The notes under the pieces are model-generated. The model was not told where the DNA came from and made no database searches. It saw only the letters and a program-made list of their open reading frames with translations. Shown here in pieces: positions 23,805 through 36,700 of a stretch of DNA of 64,000 nt. Source of the stretch: Talinum fruticosum. Lineage: Eukaryota > Streptophyta > Magnoliopsida > Caryophyllales > Talinaceae. Positions within the stretch are counted from its first letter, which is position 1. Every line of letters starts with the position of its first letter. The DNA lies in the NCBI GenBank assembly GCA_021018815.1, contig JAITYX010000063.1, positions 2,031,001 through 2,095,000 of the forward strand, given 5' to 3'. A program made the translations under genes and the position numbers.

Positions 23805-25154
23805 ATGAAAATCCTTTGTTGGAACTGTTGAGGGTGTGGCAACCCTTTCACAGTTCAAGCGCTCCAATTCTAGCGTAAAAAACATAGCCCCGACATCATT
23901 TTCTCTCCAAAACTATGTCGAACCGAAAAAATGGAGAAACTGGGTGCAAAATTCGGCTTGAAAAACTTAGCGGGAGTTAGTAATAGAGGAAGATCAGGTA
24001 GACTTATGATATACTAGTGAGAAGGAATTGATTTCATGCTCCGATCTTGCACAACAAATTACATTTTGGGGAACATTAGAGAAAACAATGTGGTGATGTG
24101 GAGGTTCATGGGACTATATGGCTAGCCGGAAACACACAAAAAGTGGCGAACCCGGGACCTCTTTTGAGAAGAAGTGTCTAATGATTCCATTCCCACAAGT
24201 GGTGGGGCGACTTTAACGAAATTCTTTCATTAGATGAGAAGGGTGGAGGTGTGGACCGGGAACGACTAATGGATAATTTTCGAAATGCCCTTTACGATTG
24301 TAACTTGCGTGATCTCGGCTATACCTGGACAACAAGTATACATGGAAACAAGGCAAAGAAGTCTCGTGAATGCATTCGAGAATGTCTTGATCGCTTTGTT
24401 GCAAACGAGGCTTAGAGCTCGCCTTTCCCCATGCCATGGTGGAAAATGTGGTGCGTTATAAATCGGATCGTTCGTCGGTTCTTCTTAACATAGATGGCAT
24501 ACGACAATCATACCGGCAACACAAAAAGAATTTCAGGTTTGAGAAATTTTGGATTGATGATGAGGAATGTTATCAAATCATTCAAAGCACCTGGAGGTAT
24601 AACGTGGGTGGCCCGGGGACAAAATCCATGTTTGTGATAAGCGATTGGGTACTTGGGCGTCAACCAAATAAGGGGACATTGCGAACCAAATTTCGTATTG
24701 GAGAAAGAGCGAAAGCAAGTGCAACCCCTACCTATCACTCAACCAAACCTAGATTGTAGCATCGAAATTGAGAAGCGGTTGGAGTCTATGCACAAAAAGA
24801 AAGAACAAGTCTGGTTCATGCGAGCAAGGGCTTCGTAGCTCAAAGATGGTGATCGAAGTACCCCTTACTTTCATCACAAAGCAACACAGAGAATGAAGCA
24901 GAACTCCATTTAGAAGCTCCTGAATGAAAACAACGAGTGGGTCACAGCAGAGAAGGCATAAAGGAAGTAGTTTCCGACTACTACGACAAACTTTTGAATC
25001 TACTCCACCCGCAAGCTCGATGCGGTATTGATGGATATATCGTAAGTCATGACGACGTGCATGCAATCAAGTTTGTTGCGAGAGTAGAATGACGAAGAAA
25101 TTCGAACCGCCTTCTTCCAAATGCACCCTATGAAGGCCCTAGGGTCGAGATGGT
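23805..25154 (+). pseudogene. L1-type LINE ORF2, endonuclease part, truncated
   Basis: Starts MKILCWNC, the apurinic-endonuclease-like N-terminus, with a stop straight after. Further on, WWGDFNEILSLDEKGGG (24202-24250) and RDLGYTWTTS follow, then FEKFWIDDEECYQII and a LKDGDRSTPYFHHKA-type block, all landmarks of plant LINE ORF2 before RT. It ends abruptly at 25154, where another element starts, so RT is missing. Confidence 0.82.
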
Positions 25155-26720
25155 TGTAACGCCCCAAACCCGTAATCACCGGTTTTAGTCTAAACAACCG
25201 CTAGTCGATGATTAGCGCAGCGGAAAAGAGGTCGGGGACATTACCGCCGTCCTTACCGGAGGAAAGGGCAAGGCTTTGAATATATCTATGAGCATTTTTA
25301 CCGGTGGTTATACCTTACTAGGCAATTACAACTTATCTAATTAGAAATAAAAATACATGTTGAACTTGATAAATGAAATCCCGACACTTGCCTACTAATA
25401 CCCCAACTTACCACTTGTGAGCCTCTAAGTCCCGAACGAAATTTTCTCTTTCTTTACCTTCAACATCTTTACCTAAAACAAAACAAGAAAATATTTTCGA
25501 AATGTGAGCCGAAGCTCAATACGTCCATTATCATGTCTGTAAATTAAAGGTTATGAAATAGTTGGTCGTTAAAGCAAACTAAATGGATGACCTCTATATT
25601 TTATTCATATTTCAATATTGTCTTATGAATTACATAAACTTCAAAAAATCATGACCTCTACTTTACGATTATGAATAATACAACAAACTTGCAACTAAAA
25701 AGGAAACCGAAAATTTAGATAATTGGATAAATTAGTCCACTCCCAACTTCAACTCATCAAAATAAATAAATTTAATAACAAATTTATCTTTATGACAAAT
25801 ATTTGGGGAGATCCCTATATTTAAATACCTTTTTAATTTTTAAAATTTTTACATTTATATTTTCTCCTATTGATCCTTAAATATATATAACCGCAAATTT
25901 TTCTATTTTCTCAAACCTTAAACCATAAATATTTTTATTTCTCTAAACTCTAACCATATTTAGATACCAATTTTGATAATTGGATAAATGAGTTCACCCC
26001 AACATCACCTCATCAAAATAAACAAATTTGGATACAAATATATCTTTTATGAGAAGGTTTTTGGAGATGACCCTATATCCAAATTATCTTTGTATTTGTC
26101 TAAAACCATAAACAAATTTGGATGCACTCGTTTGATCTACTATCCTTACCTATCATATTTTACTATAATTACCACAAATCCTAAACTCCTAAACCCATTT
26201 CTCAAAATCTCAAACATTTCACGAATTTTCAACTTAATAAACTAAACAAATGTTACCCACATTCTCAATATTCAACATTTCAACAAAGATTCAATATTTC
26301 AACAATCTCAAACATTACCCACATTCTCAACATTCACATAATCACCACACATACATTTAACACTTAACTATAATACATTTTCTAAATAACTTAAAGCGAA
26401 CAATAAGAGAGGATAGAGATTTATACCTAAGAACCGATAACGGCGAGGGTGAGGAGAGGTTTCACGAGTGAGAATTTGAGGAGATCTACACTTAAAAGAG
26501 ACGAGAGGAAACTATAAAAAATGAAAGATTAAGAGAGAGGAGATCTAGACGGCGAGAGTAAGGAGAGACTTACCGATTCAAGTCGACCGGCTAGAAACGA
26601 ATTCTAGATCTGATGTGGAGGTACGTGAAAAGAGAAAACTGTAGAAAGCAATAAGACCAAGAGTAGATGTAAATGGGCATGAAAACAGACAAATCTCGTT
26701 TTTAAAGTTGATCTCGAAAG
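25155..26720 (+). mobile_element. Element beginning TGTAACGCCCC, right end not found
   Basis: Begins TGTAACGCCCCAAACCC inside the LINE remnant. Sixty or so bases later comes GCAGCGGAAAA and then ATTACCGCCGTCC. The complete element at 53362-54877 has the same order: TGTAACGCCCC, GCAGCGGAAAA, GTTACCGCTGTCC, and a purine-rich GAG/GGAG stretch near its right end (here 26400-26570). No coding potential is recognised. The right edge is lost against a CACTA-type terminus. Confidence 0.5.
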
Positions 26721-26724
26721 ATGT

Positions 26725-27101
26725 ATGACAACGGTTCTGTCATAAAACCATCGTCATATGTAATAACATTTAATGACAGTTCTTTTAAAAGAACCGTAGT
26801 TACATGTTTCACAACACCTGTGACGACGGTTCTTACATTAGAATCATCGTGATATGTGTTAAACAATGCTTGTTATTTACAAAAATGCCACCGGTCCAAT
26901 TTTCATGACGATTTGTCCTTTTAACTCGTCGTTAAAACCCGTCGTTAAAAGTGGTTCCTGTTGTAGTGAGACCTTCTTTTAGTATGGTTTTGAACCGTAG
27001 TAAAAGAAGTCCACCTACAATGACGGCCACATAAACAACGCCCGATAACCGTAGTTAAAAGTCATTTTGAACCGTAGTTAAAAGTAGTTCCTGTAATAGT
27101 G
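26725..27101. mobile_element. CACTA-type terminal region with subterminal repeats
   Basis: Ends in CCTGTAATAGTG at 27101, the complement of CACTATTACAGG, and has an inner copy ending CCTGTTGTAGTG at 26968 (CACTACAACAGG). Repeated ACGGTTCT and AGAACCGT motifs in both orientations fill 26730-26860, and ACCGTAGTTAAAAG-type repeats fill 26985-27090. CACTA ends with dense subterminal repeats are typical of En/Spm elements. The opposite end and transposase are not visible, so this is a fragment or a deleted derivative. Confidence 0.65.
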
Positions 27102-28118
27102 GGAATATAAGTCAAGTTAGGTTGATCTCTCCCCCTAGAATTCATTAATGTAGTTCGCTTACTATTAGTGTTCACTTGTCATTCTCTACTTAACTCCGTT
27201 TGGGGGATGCCACTCGAAACCCTACATATTTGGGAAATTCTACACCAAACCTCTCACACCAAGCATCTAACATTCTTACATAACTTAGTAATGTTGTACT
27301 AATCCAAATTGACACTAGGAACCTCTACGACTTTATTCTTTAAATGAACTTTCAAGGTCACAATTTCAGTCCTCTATTTTAACATAATATAGAAGGGTTC
27401 AAAAGTTTGACACTAAAATACACCAAAAGCAAACCCAAAAACTATACAAATCATCATTAGATAAAACTTAAAATAAAGATTAACAAAAAAACAAAGATAA
27501 CGAAAACAAAACCTTAAAAATTGTTTCAGAACAAGTTTTTATGCAAAACACAAACATTTCTTCAAACGACACATTTTTGAACTGGATTTCTCCAATCAAA
27601 AGATTATTTCACAAAATTAGGGTAAAAATTTCATTTTTCAACGAAACACCCAAATTTTAATGCTGAAAACGAAATCGAGCAAAAAAATGATTTCTAGCAC
27701 TTACCATTTTCGATCATCACCTCCTTTTCTTCTACCTACATTTTCATCTCCTTTTTGTTGTCTATGGAGGATAATTTGAAGCAATTCTTCATCGATAAAG
27801 TTTGCAAAATCGGGGGTGGAGAGGAGGGAGGGAGAAAGAGAGGGAGAGAGGGAGAGAGAGAAAGAGAGTATGATTGAGAGAAGAAAAGACTAATTGGCAG
27901 GTGAAGGGGCGTGCTTAATGCAACTCATTAACTCTCACTTTTCCCACGGTGTATTGTAGGGCTTTTCGGACTTTTAACAACTCCATTCATCCTCGGGGCT
28001 GGGTTCGGACCTGGTATTTAGGTTGCCCAATTATTTAAGGCGCATTAAAATAGTTTTTGATAATTATGGGTCCAGAAAATTGTTAGCCCAAAAGTTAAAT
28101 ACCCGAGAGGTTTTTTTG
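27102..28118 (-). mobile_element. 5' part of a second MULE of the same family, minus strand
   Basis: Its outer end (28020-28118) matches the TIR of 4193-4319 in inverted form, with clear divergence. Inward, the complement of 27740-27900 matches the GA-rich leader and the GAAAATG/GTAAGT first exon and donor. The complement of 27175-27380 matches the coding exon at 5438-5640, including the EFPKYV and WHPP regions. The body stops at the CACTA terminus at 27101. AAAAAATTA (28119-28127) may be its target sequence, but the other copy is gone. Confidence 0.8.
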
Positions 28119-28127
28119 AAAAAATTA

Positions 28128-29020
28128 TTACATAGATAGATAGATAATCATATTTTTGGGTTTGATAAGTTCATTGTAAATAATCATATTTTTGGTTTTA
28201 ATGAGTTCGTTTCAAAAATTCATATTTTACAAGTATAAGAGTAAAATACATGCAAAAATTTACATAAAATTGAGTAATACCTAAAAGTATACCCTCAAAT
28301 CTCAGAACTTATCTATATACACAATTGCAAACTTTAATAGTAAGTTAGATAGGCAATGAAATTACATATATATGTTTTATTGAAAAATTTAAAAAGAAGT
28401 GTAAGGAAAATCTATTAAAAAAATTCAACATATAGACAACGAGAATTGAACAAATTGAGTTTAGATCCTTATTAAGAAATTTTTGAATGAGACATAAAAT
28501 AATACAATTCCACCCATACTCGACATAATTTTTAACCGTACAAATTGACACAAATTCTAAATAAAATCAAATTTAAATCGAAGTTGCTCGGATCATATAC
28601 ACCGAACCTACTCAAAATAACAAAACCCAAAGTTGACTCACTAAAAACATCACACACACCAATACTCCATATGGTCATACCAAACTCGAACATGGTTGAG
28701 CAAAAATTTATGTAAATCTTATGGAATCAAAATTATAGACAATTCGAAGTAGGTTGACTCAAAAATCACCTAACATGAAATAGACTCAACATGTACTTGA
28801 CCAAAATAACATGTTTGCCAAGTCTAGATCAATTAGATGGTGAAGATATGCATTTTATTGCTCCCAAATCTATGCAACAAAAACAAAGACGAAAAGCATA
28901 GAAAAAAAGCTAATGATGATCCAGCCCCAAATCTCTGCAAAAGCTAATGAATTATCCAATATAGGGGTTGTCGGATAACTTTTTGATCTCAAAAAGTTCT
29001 TTTTGGCTCAATAAGTAAAA

Positions 29021-29070
<50 letters not shown>

Positions 29071-30240
29071 TGAGCTATTTAATGGACAACTTTTTAGAAG
29101 AACTTTGTATATTCAAAAAGCTTTTCTATAAAAAATTATTTAAAATAGTTTTTCTGAATAATTTTTTAATGATTAATATCTAAAATTACAATATTAACTT
29201 TATGACTTTAAAAAATATTACATAAATATCATTATAAAAGGAACCCCATATAAATGCTTTTAAATTTTATTTTTTTAAATATAAATAATTTATATTAATT
29301 AATCTATTATGATTTTGAGATGACAATTGTACCCACATCCATGGTACCCGCATCGACCCACCCCTAATGAGATGAATTTCGATTGATGTTAAATAGTTTG
29401 GTATATATTTTGGAGTCGTTAATAATTAGGTTCATATGAGATTAAAAGAGGCATGTCCCATTGTGATAACTAATCATAAAAAATAAATAGTTTTGTCATA
29501 TATTATTAAAATGAAATCAAGCCAATACTAAGCAAAAATATTTTGTATCCAAAGTTTGATAGAAGTATAAATACACTTTTGTATATCATGTAATATTAAG
29601 AAAAAATAACTATCTAATATTAAAATTGTAATGTTTACATAGATTATGAAATTGAGTTATGAGTATAAATGGAATTTTATCAAATAATTATATGTTATAA
29701 ACAACTAATTTTATTAAACAACTTTTTCCACAAATAGTTAAGTTAAACAATTGATATAAAAAATTAATAACTAATAGTTAATATAAAAAGTTAATAATTA
29801 ATACAAACATCTAACAGCTAACAATTAGTTGACAAAAACATAGTTTCAAGTACATCATGCGCCAATATCGAGGTCCCTTGCCACGCCATGCATGTCCCCC
29901 TTGCTGATTGGCCCTTCTCCTGGCCAAAGCAAAGCTTACCACGCTTAACCCAACTGCAAAGTTCTCATGATTACTTTATGATCTGTCTCCAACACTATCT
30001 ATCCCCGCAAATTATACTACGGAGTCGGATTTGTAAATTTAAATTAATAATATAATATTTTGTTTTAATGTTTTAAAAGTCACCCTCTATTTCCATAATT
30101 TTCTTTTTATAAACAATTAAATTTTATAATTTTAAATTATGTTATATTATCGGGTACATATATTTAAATTGATAGTATAAGTATTGGGGAGGGTTTGGGT
30201 TACTTAGATTAAAAGAATTAATAGCACTCAGAAGAAGCAG
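28128..30240. other. AT-rich intergenic sequence
   Basis: Begins with a short GATA run (28133-28146). No coding sequence or clear element recognised apart from the AAT array at 29022-29070. Confidence 0.55.
29022..29070. repeat. (AAT)n microsatellite
   Basis: Sixteen uninterrupted trinucleotide units, isolated from the large arrays at 56-63 kb and without the Helitron-like flanks those have. Confidence 0.95.
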
Positions 30241-30261
30241 AGTCAAGAATTGATCGGCGCA

Positions 30262-30660
30262 CCTCAATTGACTTGTTTCATTTTCCACTTGGGTGACCTA
30301 TCAATTCAATTATTCTATAAGACTTAGACTGCTAGTAGTACAGCAAACACACTATTTAACATCAAATTGTTTTTTAAGTAATTAATTAATGGATTAAATT
30401 AAACGCTTTAAAAAATTAACTAAATGCTATTTTTTTAATAAGTAGTCTGCGTGTCTTTAGTTGGTTTGATCTACAGGAATAACGGCGCCCAAAAAAACAC
30501 ATACACACAGAATTAAGACTTGATTGGCCAAACTCTATTGACTGGTTTTCTAATTTTCTTGGGTGACCTATCACTTGATTCACTTCAATTATTATTAAAG
30601 AGTATATAACTTCTCACTTTCTTCCTCTCTTTCCACCCACAACACATCCCCTCTCTTTCT
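30262..30660 (+). promoter_or_regulatory. Two promoter-like copies upstream of the O-methyltransferase pseudogene
   Basis: The upstream sequence of the intact gene (about 1200-1335: CTATTGACTTGTTTTC, CTTGGGTGA-like, then the TATA box and CTCACTTTCTTCCTCTC) occurs twice here. One copy is at 30262-30362 with a weak TATA (CTATTTAAC). The other is at 30531-30660 with GTATATAAC at 30602 and the CT-rich leader. So the promoter was duplicated before or during pseudogene formation. Confidence 0.6.
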
Positions 30661-30689
30661 CTCAACACCATACTCTCTCCCTAAGGCCC

Positions 30690-32239
30690 AACAATCCATC
30701 ACCGCAGAGGAGAATAACAACAACAACAACAACGTAAAGAGTAATACTGAAGATAAGGCATGGATCTATGCCATGGTCCTCACCACCTGCTCTGCACCAG
30801 CCATCGAGCTTGATGTCCTTGAGGTCATCGAGCGTGCTGGCCCCGATGCCCAACTCTCAACTGCTGAGATCGTCGCCCACCTCCCCACTCAGAATCACAG
30901 AGGCTCCTTCCATGATGGATCGCATGCTCCGCCTCCTCGCCAGCAACTCCGTTCTCACTTGCTCCCTCCGCACCCTCCCAGATGGCCCCGTCGAGAGGCT
31001 CTATTGCCCCTGTTTGCCGGTACTTCACCAAGGATGAGGATGGCCTCTCCTTATCTAGTCACTCTGTTCTTTGCCAAGATCAGGTTACCATGGAGTGCTG
31101 GTAATTACTAATTCAATCACTATTTCCCTCTTTCATAATTTGATCTATAAATTAAGTATAATTAATTTAAATAGCATTATAATTAACAGATGACAAACAA
31201 AATTAAGTATAACACACTCACTCGCGTATCTCACATATATATGTCTCAGGCATCATGTTAAATGTTAAAGATGCACTTCTGGAAGGCGGCATACCGTTTT
31301 ACAAGTTACACGGTATGTCACCTTCTTCATACTACGGAACCGATGCTAGATCGAACAAAATTTTTAATAATGCAATGGCAGACATGTCCACCGTCGTCAC
31401 GAAGAAATCATCAATAACTATAAAGGTTTTGAGGGCATCTCCACTTTGGTTGACATGGGTGACATTAGAGGAGGATCCCTTAGCATGATTATCTCAAAAT
31501 ATTCTCACACAAAGGGTATCAATTTCGACCAGCCTCATGTTGTTACCGACATATTAGACTTTTAAGGTATTGATCTTTACATTCTTATTATGATATTTTA
31601 TTATTTGTTTATTTATCATTCATGAATATGTAAAATATTGTTTTATGCGCGATGCGCTACCTCATAGCGCATGCATCGGTTGGAGTACAACTTGTTGTTT
31701 CTTTGTCAAGAAAACATAACCCTATTAGTTTAATAAATATTTACAATTTTTAGGAATCACACACGTTGGAGAAGATATGTTTGTATGTGTATCAAAAGGA
31801 GATGCTATATTTATCGAGGTAAGTTTTCAATTTTCTCATCAATCTAAATGATACTAACTAATACCATAGTATGGATGTTAGTTATATAACATTAATAATT
31901 ATGTACGTTTTCTAAATATTAAATATGCATTATATATAGAGTGTCTTTCACAATTGGGATGATGAACATTGCTTGAAGTTCATGAAAAACTGCTTTGCTG
32001 TCTTATCGGATCATGGCAAGGTGATCTTTTGTGAATACATTCTTCCTATGGTACCGGATTGTGAAGATGTTACAAGGATGACATACCATTTTGATGTGTT
32101 GATGATGATTGGCCCTTTGGGAAAAGAAAGAATTGAGCTGGAATTTGAGGCCTGGGGCAAAACTGCAAGATTTGAAGGTTTTAGAGTTACATGTTCGAGT
32201 TATGATTTTAAGCTGATGGAGTTCGTCAAGAAAAATTAA
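30690..32239 (+). pseudogene. COMT-like O-methyltransferase pseudogene
   Basis: Four exon-like blocks match 1413-2975: about 30690-31100, 31250-31566, 31754-31818 and 31940-32239. The start ATG is missing (ACAATCC where the intact gene has ACAATGG). Exon 1 has an 18-base in-frame deletion near 30802, an extra base near 30897 and a 5-base loss near 31006. Exon 2 has a 7-base duplication near 31258, a lost base near 31406 and a stop near its end. Exons 3 and 4 keep the same lengths, splice sites and reading frame (65 and 300 bases), with the catalytic His (HNW) and GKER present. Confidence 0.92.
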
Positions 32240-32441
32240 TAAGTTATTAGATATTCAAGCACGCTAATAATTGCAAATTTTATTAATTAAAAATTTGATG
32301 TAGAGGGTAATAAAATGTGTCAAATGTAGTTTTGGTTTGTCAATTGACACAAACTTTATGGTTACTTGTAAGATATATTTGTAATAACATCATTTGTATG
32401 CGAATATCTTGAAAGCACACATGCTTGATACTATACTAGTG

Positions 32442-32568
32442 CTGAAAAATTTCATTTGATCCAATTATTCAAATTTATCCGATCCGAAAAAATCGGATTC
32501 GGGCAAAACATTTTATTCAATGACCGACTCAATTTCGACCAAAATCCAAATTTTTACCAGCGCTATAG
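32442..32568. mobile_element. Short MITE-like element
   Basis: Starts AGTGCTGAAAAATTTCATTT and ends AAATTTTTACCAGCGCT. These are imperfect inverted copies of each other (AG[CT]GCTGG-AAAATTT). Internal text (GATCCGAAAAAATCGG, TTTTATTCAATGACCGACTC) resembles the MITE at 55271-55532. Target duplication not resolved. Confidence 0.45.
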
Positions 32569-33520
32569 TATACTACTCATGAATGCTCAAAACGCAATGC
32601 CACATTTTTCACCCGTTTGCTTAAAATGAAAGTTGATTTGTTACTTTTCTTCCTACCAACATGCTTCTCCTTTGCCTTTCCCTTACCGACAACCAAATGT
32701 CTTGGGCATCGAATCCCCTTCTACTGGAGTGTCAAATGGTCATTCGATCAACTTTGATTTGACTTAATTATCCATATGAGTCCTTTTTGTACCTCTTATT
32801 CTGCTTTCAATGAATTTAGTTGATATTATCATAGGCATACACATCCTTTTTAATAAGCTTTTATCAATCATTGTTCTACTTATCTTTAAATGCTTATCTT
32901 CTACCGTAAAAGTAACCCCGGCAAAAATTAAGGTTCAGGTCAATTTGGGTTCCGACAATTTGGATTTTCGGACAAAAATACTATACCCGAATCTTGCTTG
33001 AATTGCGATTCAGTACGCTGTAACCAAACCCGAACCCCGAGTCCGAATGTCCAATGTCCGAATTTGTAATATGAACTTTTGAAAATTGAACTGAAATTAT
33101 GTATGTGATTACAAACCCGAATTTTCGATATCCGAACTCAAATGTCCGAATATTTTATGAAAAATTTTGTAGATTTTGGACTAAATTATACTTAAACTCG
33201 AATGTCCGAACCCGAATAAGTCACAAAATTCGAGCAACGTGGACCCAAATTGCCAAACCCGAACCCAATCCAAATTTCAATTAGGAAAAAAAATAATTGA
33301 ACCCGATTTTTTGTGTCAAACGAATTTTACCAATGCTAAATAAAAGCCAACATTAAAAAACTATCCGAAAAGTTAGGGATTCAAATGCTACAAATAAAGC
33401 AAACTTACATTATAAAATTTAGGAAAATTGAATAAAAATAAATTAATATTTAAGTAATTCGACGAAAGTACACAATTTTTTTAACGTAAATAAATATGAT
33501 GTTTAGAAGATATTTTTTTA
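32569..33520. other. Intergenic region with repeated CCGAA text
   Basis: From 32920 to 33310 the words CCCGAA, GTCCGAA and CCGAATG recur many times. A possible inverted partner of the MITE start occurs near 33310-33345 (AATTTTACCAATGCTA), so a longer related element may span 32442-33345. No gene. Confidence 0.4.
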
Positions 33521-33733
33521 ATCGAGTTTAACCCCCTTCAGCTCACTGGTGAAGAAAACAAAAAAGAAAATAAGTTGGCCTGCAGTGAAGTGGACCCGCC
33601 TTTCAGGACCAAAAAGTGAAGGTCGAAGTTTCCTAAGCGCACTCGCTCCCCAAAGAAGACAATAAACCAAGTCATCGTCCTTCCCCCAAGAAACTCTCTC
33701 TCTCTCCTCTCCTGATCTTGTCAATTGGCTGCC

Positions 33734-36700
33734 ATGGCAACGATCGGGCACAGCAATCTCAATGCAAAACTGGTAGGCTTGATTCTGTTCTACTTTTCCC
33801 ACTATCTTCAATGGCAGAAGATTTTATCACGCTTGTGTTTACTCTCAGTGCTTGATGATTTTCATTTGATTTGATTGGTTTTTGTTCTGTTGATTGCAAA
33901 TTCCAATTCCTCTCCTCCTCAATTAGGTCCTTCTTGGTGACATGGGAGCTGGAAAGTCCAGCCTCGTTCTCCGCTTCGTCAAAGGCCAGTTCCTCGAATT
34001 CCAGGTAGGGTTTCTCAATTGAATACTTCAATTGCGAAGGTTTCGTGTTTGTTTCGCTTGTAATTGTAGTGATAAAAACGAGCGTTTGGGTGTAGGAATC
34101 AACGATCGGAGCGGCGTTTTTCTCGCAGACGTTGGCAGTGAATGACGCCACGGTGAAGTTTGAGATTTGGGATACAGCTGGGCAAGAGAGGTATCACAGC
34201 TTGGCTCCCATGTACTACAGAGGCGCTGCGGCTGCCATTATCGTCTACGACATTACTAGCCAGGTGACCTGAATCTCTCTCTCTCCCAAAAATGGCTTAA
34301 ATTCTTTGACTTCTTGATTACTTTGATGTCTGTGGATAGCTAAGTTTCATTCTCTCCTTTGAGTAGATCAGTCTTTTGTACAAAAGCTTCATTTCAGTGT
34401 TCCCCCAACCTTTCCCATTTATTGCTTGATTACCCTTCTACTAGTGCTTGGCCGTCAGATCGAATCCTTGTGTTCTTTTGGTTGAAGGGAGATGAGTTCG
34501 TTTACAGCCAAATTAGTTATACTCTCATAAAAAGTATACAAAGGTACTTTCTGGCGACTATTTTCAGCAAAATGTTTCACATAACTGTTGTCTAGTTCTT
34601 TTATGTGGAATAGCATATAGTGAAAAGATTTTTAATTTTGGTCTGAGGGAGCCAGGTTCTTGATAATTCAGCAGTTAAGGATGTTGCATCCTATTCCTAC
34701 ACTGCTTACCTGCCGAGGCAGGACTCTAGATTTGGATTCAGGGATGCAATTTATATACAAAAATAAGAAATAATATTTTCTGAATTTTGGGAAGGGGAGG
34801 GGGAGAGTGAAATTTAGTGAACAATAAATGGATGATGGATCGATGATGGGTGGGAGGCCGGGAATTGTATGCTTCTCCCCCCGCCCCGCGTTTAACAAAA
34901 AAATAGGGAATCCTCCTTGAGTGCTTCAAAGATCCTTCGTAGAAATCTCTTCAATTACAGTCAATGGACCATTACTGCATGTCAATTTCAACGGGCGGAG
35001 TAGTGGAGGTTTGACAAATTGTCTTGCTTTTGGTACTCTGTCCCTTTATCACATCCCTATCTTAACACAATCTCTTACTCAGCCAATAAAAAACCATAAA
35101 AAATGCAGCTAACACTTGTTTTTAATAATTGGATAAACATAAATAATGTTCATATGGAAGAGTTGTGAGATTAACCTTATCAATGTACACATTTACGTTC
35201 TTTCTTTAATAATAATAACAATGATAATTAATTAAAGATATAAATAATCCATCTGAAGCAGCATGGATAACTAAGAAAGGCGGAAGATACTTTAGAGAAT
35301 AATGAGAAAGATAAGGCAATCCAAGGTAGAATGATCAAGATAGAAAACCACAATAGGTGTTACAGATTCATGTCCTTTGATGACATTACAACGACAAAAA
35401 TGTAAACCCATAAGGCTGTACTTTGTAGCTATGTTACTTCAAATACTCATTTTCCTCCAAGTACCCATGTACGTCATAGTGGCAAATAAACACGGTGGTG
35501 AGGAGAAAGACGCCCCCAAAACAAAGCAAATAAAAAGGTAAGAAAAAAGGAGGATCTAAAAGGAGAAACAACAAAATTTTATCATTGCATAGGATTCAGA
35601 TAATTGTTCTCCAAAACTGCGCAGGAAAACACATTCTCTTCACTAATACAGCCACCAAACAAACAAGGTTGCTTGTCAGCTGAACTGCTGAAGATTACAA
35701 TTAATAAGATCACTAGTAATGAGCCTGAAATTGGCAAAAGTGAAGGGTTAGCCTGGTTTCACTTAATTTAATTGATGCTACAAACCAGAGTGAACATGAA
35801 GTTGAAATATTAGTCCCAGTGGACATGCCTGAGTATTTCACTCCCCCCCAAACAAAAAAAAAATTCAGAAAAGATTATTCTTGTTTTTGTATATAAATTG
35901 CATCTCTGAATCCAAATCTAAACAAAGTCCTGCCTAAGCAGGTAAGCAGGATAGGAATGTAGGATGCAACATCCTTACTGCTGAATCATGAAGAAGCTGG
36001 CTCCTTCAGACCAAAATTAAAAATCTGTTCACTAGATGCTATTCCACATAAAAGAACTAGACAACAGTTATGTGAGACATTTCGCTATAACCGACTATAA
36101 TCTAAGCTGAAAATAGTCGCCACAAAGTACCTTTGTATACTTTTTATGAAAGTATAACTAATATGGCTGTAAACGAACTCATCTCCCTTATGCATCCCAC
36201 CCATCATCCATTTGTTGCGAGGATGGTATTGTTTATGGTTTCTTATTTCGTTGGCATTCAGGAATCATTTGGTCGTGCTAAGAAATGGGTAGAAGAACTT
36301 CAGAAGCAAGGTAAGCGCTCACTGAGAAGTCATGTACTTGTTACTTTTTCTTTTTGCAGATCTTGTGAAGTTATAGTCTTTGCTCATTAAGCGTAAGGTA
36401 TTTGACGTCCCTATGTCTGGACTTCTATATAGATGCCGCTGTGGCGTGAATGTGGGTTTGCACTAGAACTGTCATTTTAAGAGCTTCTTTTGTAGTAAAG
36501 GGATAATGCATTGCACTGTCTCAGGCTTAAGTTCTTGTTTGGTTGGGTCTTCTTAACCTTGTAATGCAAATACAAGTTGTAAACATCATCTAGTCGTGGT
36601 CACAGTTACATTTGCACATGGTAAAGTGGCTCCTTATCCAAAGGTCTGTGTGATCATAATCTATAAGTATAAGAAACTGCGTCTTTTGTAGTAAAGGGAT

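Noticed and set aside
28133..28146. Short GATA repeat as a possible regulatory site
   Set aside because: Three to four units of a simple repeat with no gene nearby.
30768..31111. 89-aa and 112-aa open frames over the O-methyltransferase pseudogene exon 1
   Set aside because: They are frames of a frameshifted exon; only the joined homology to 1413-1846 is meaningful.
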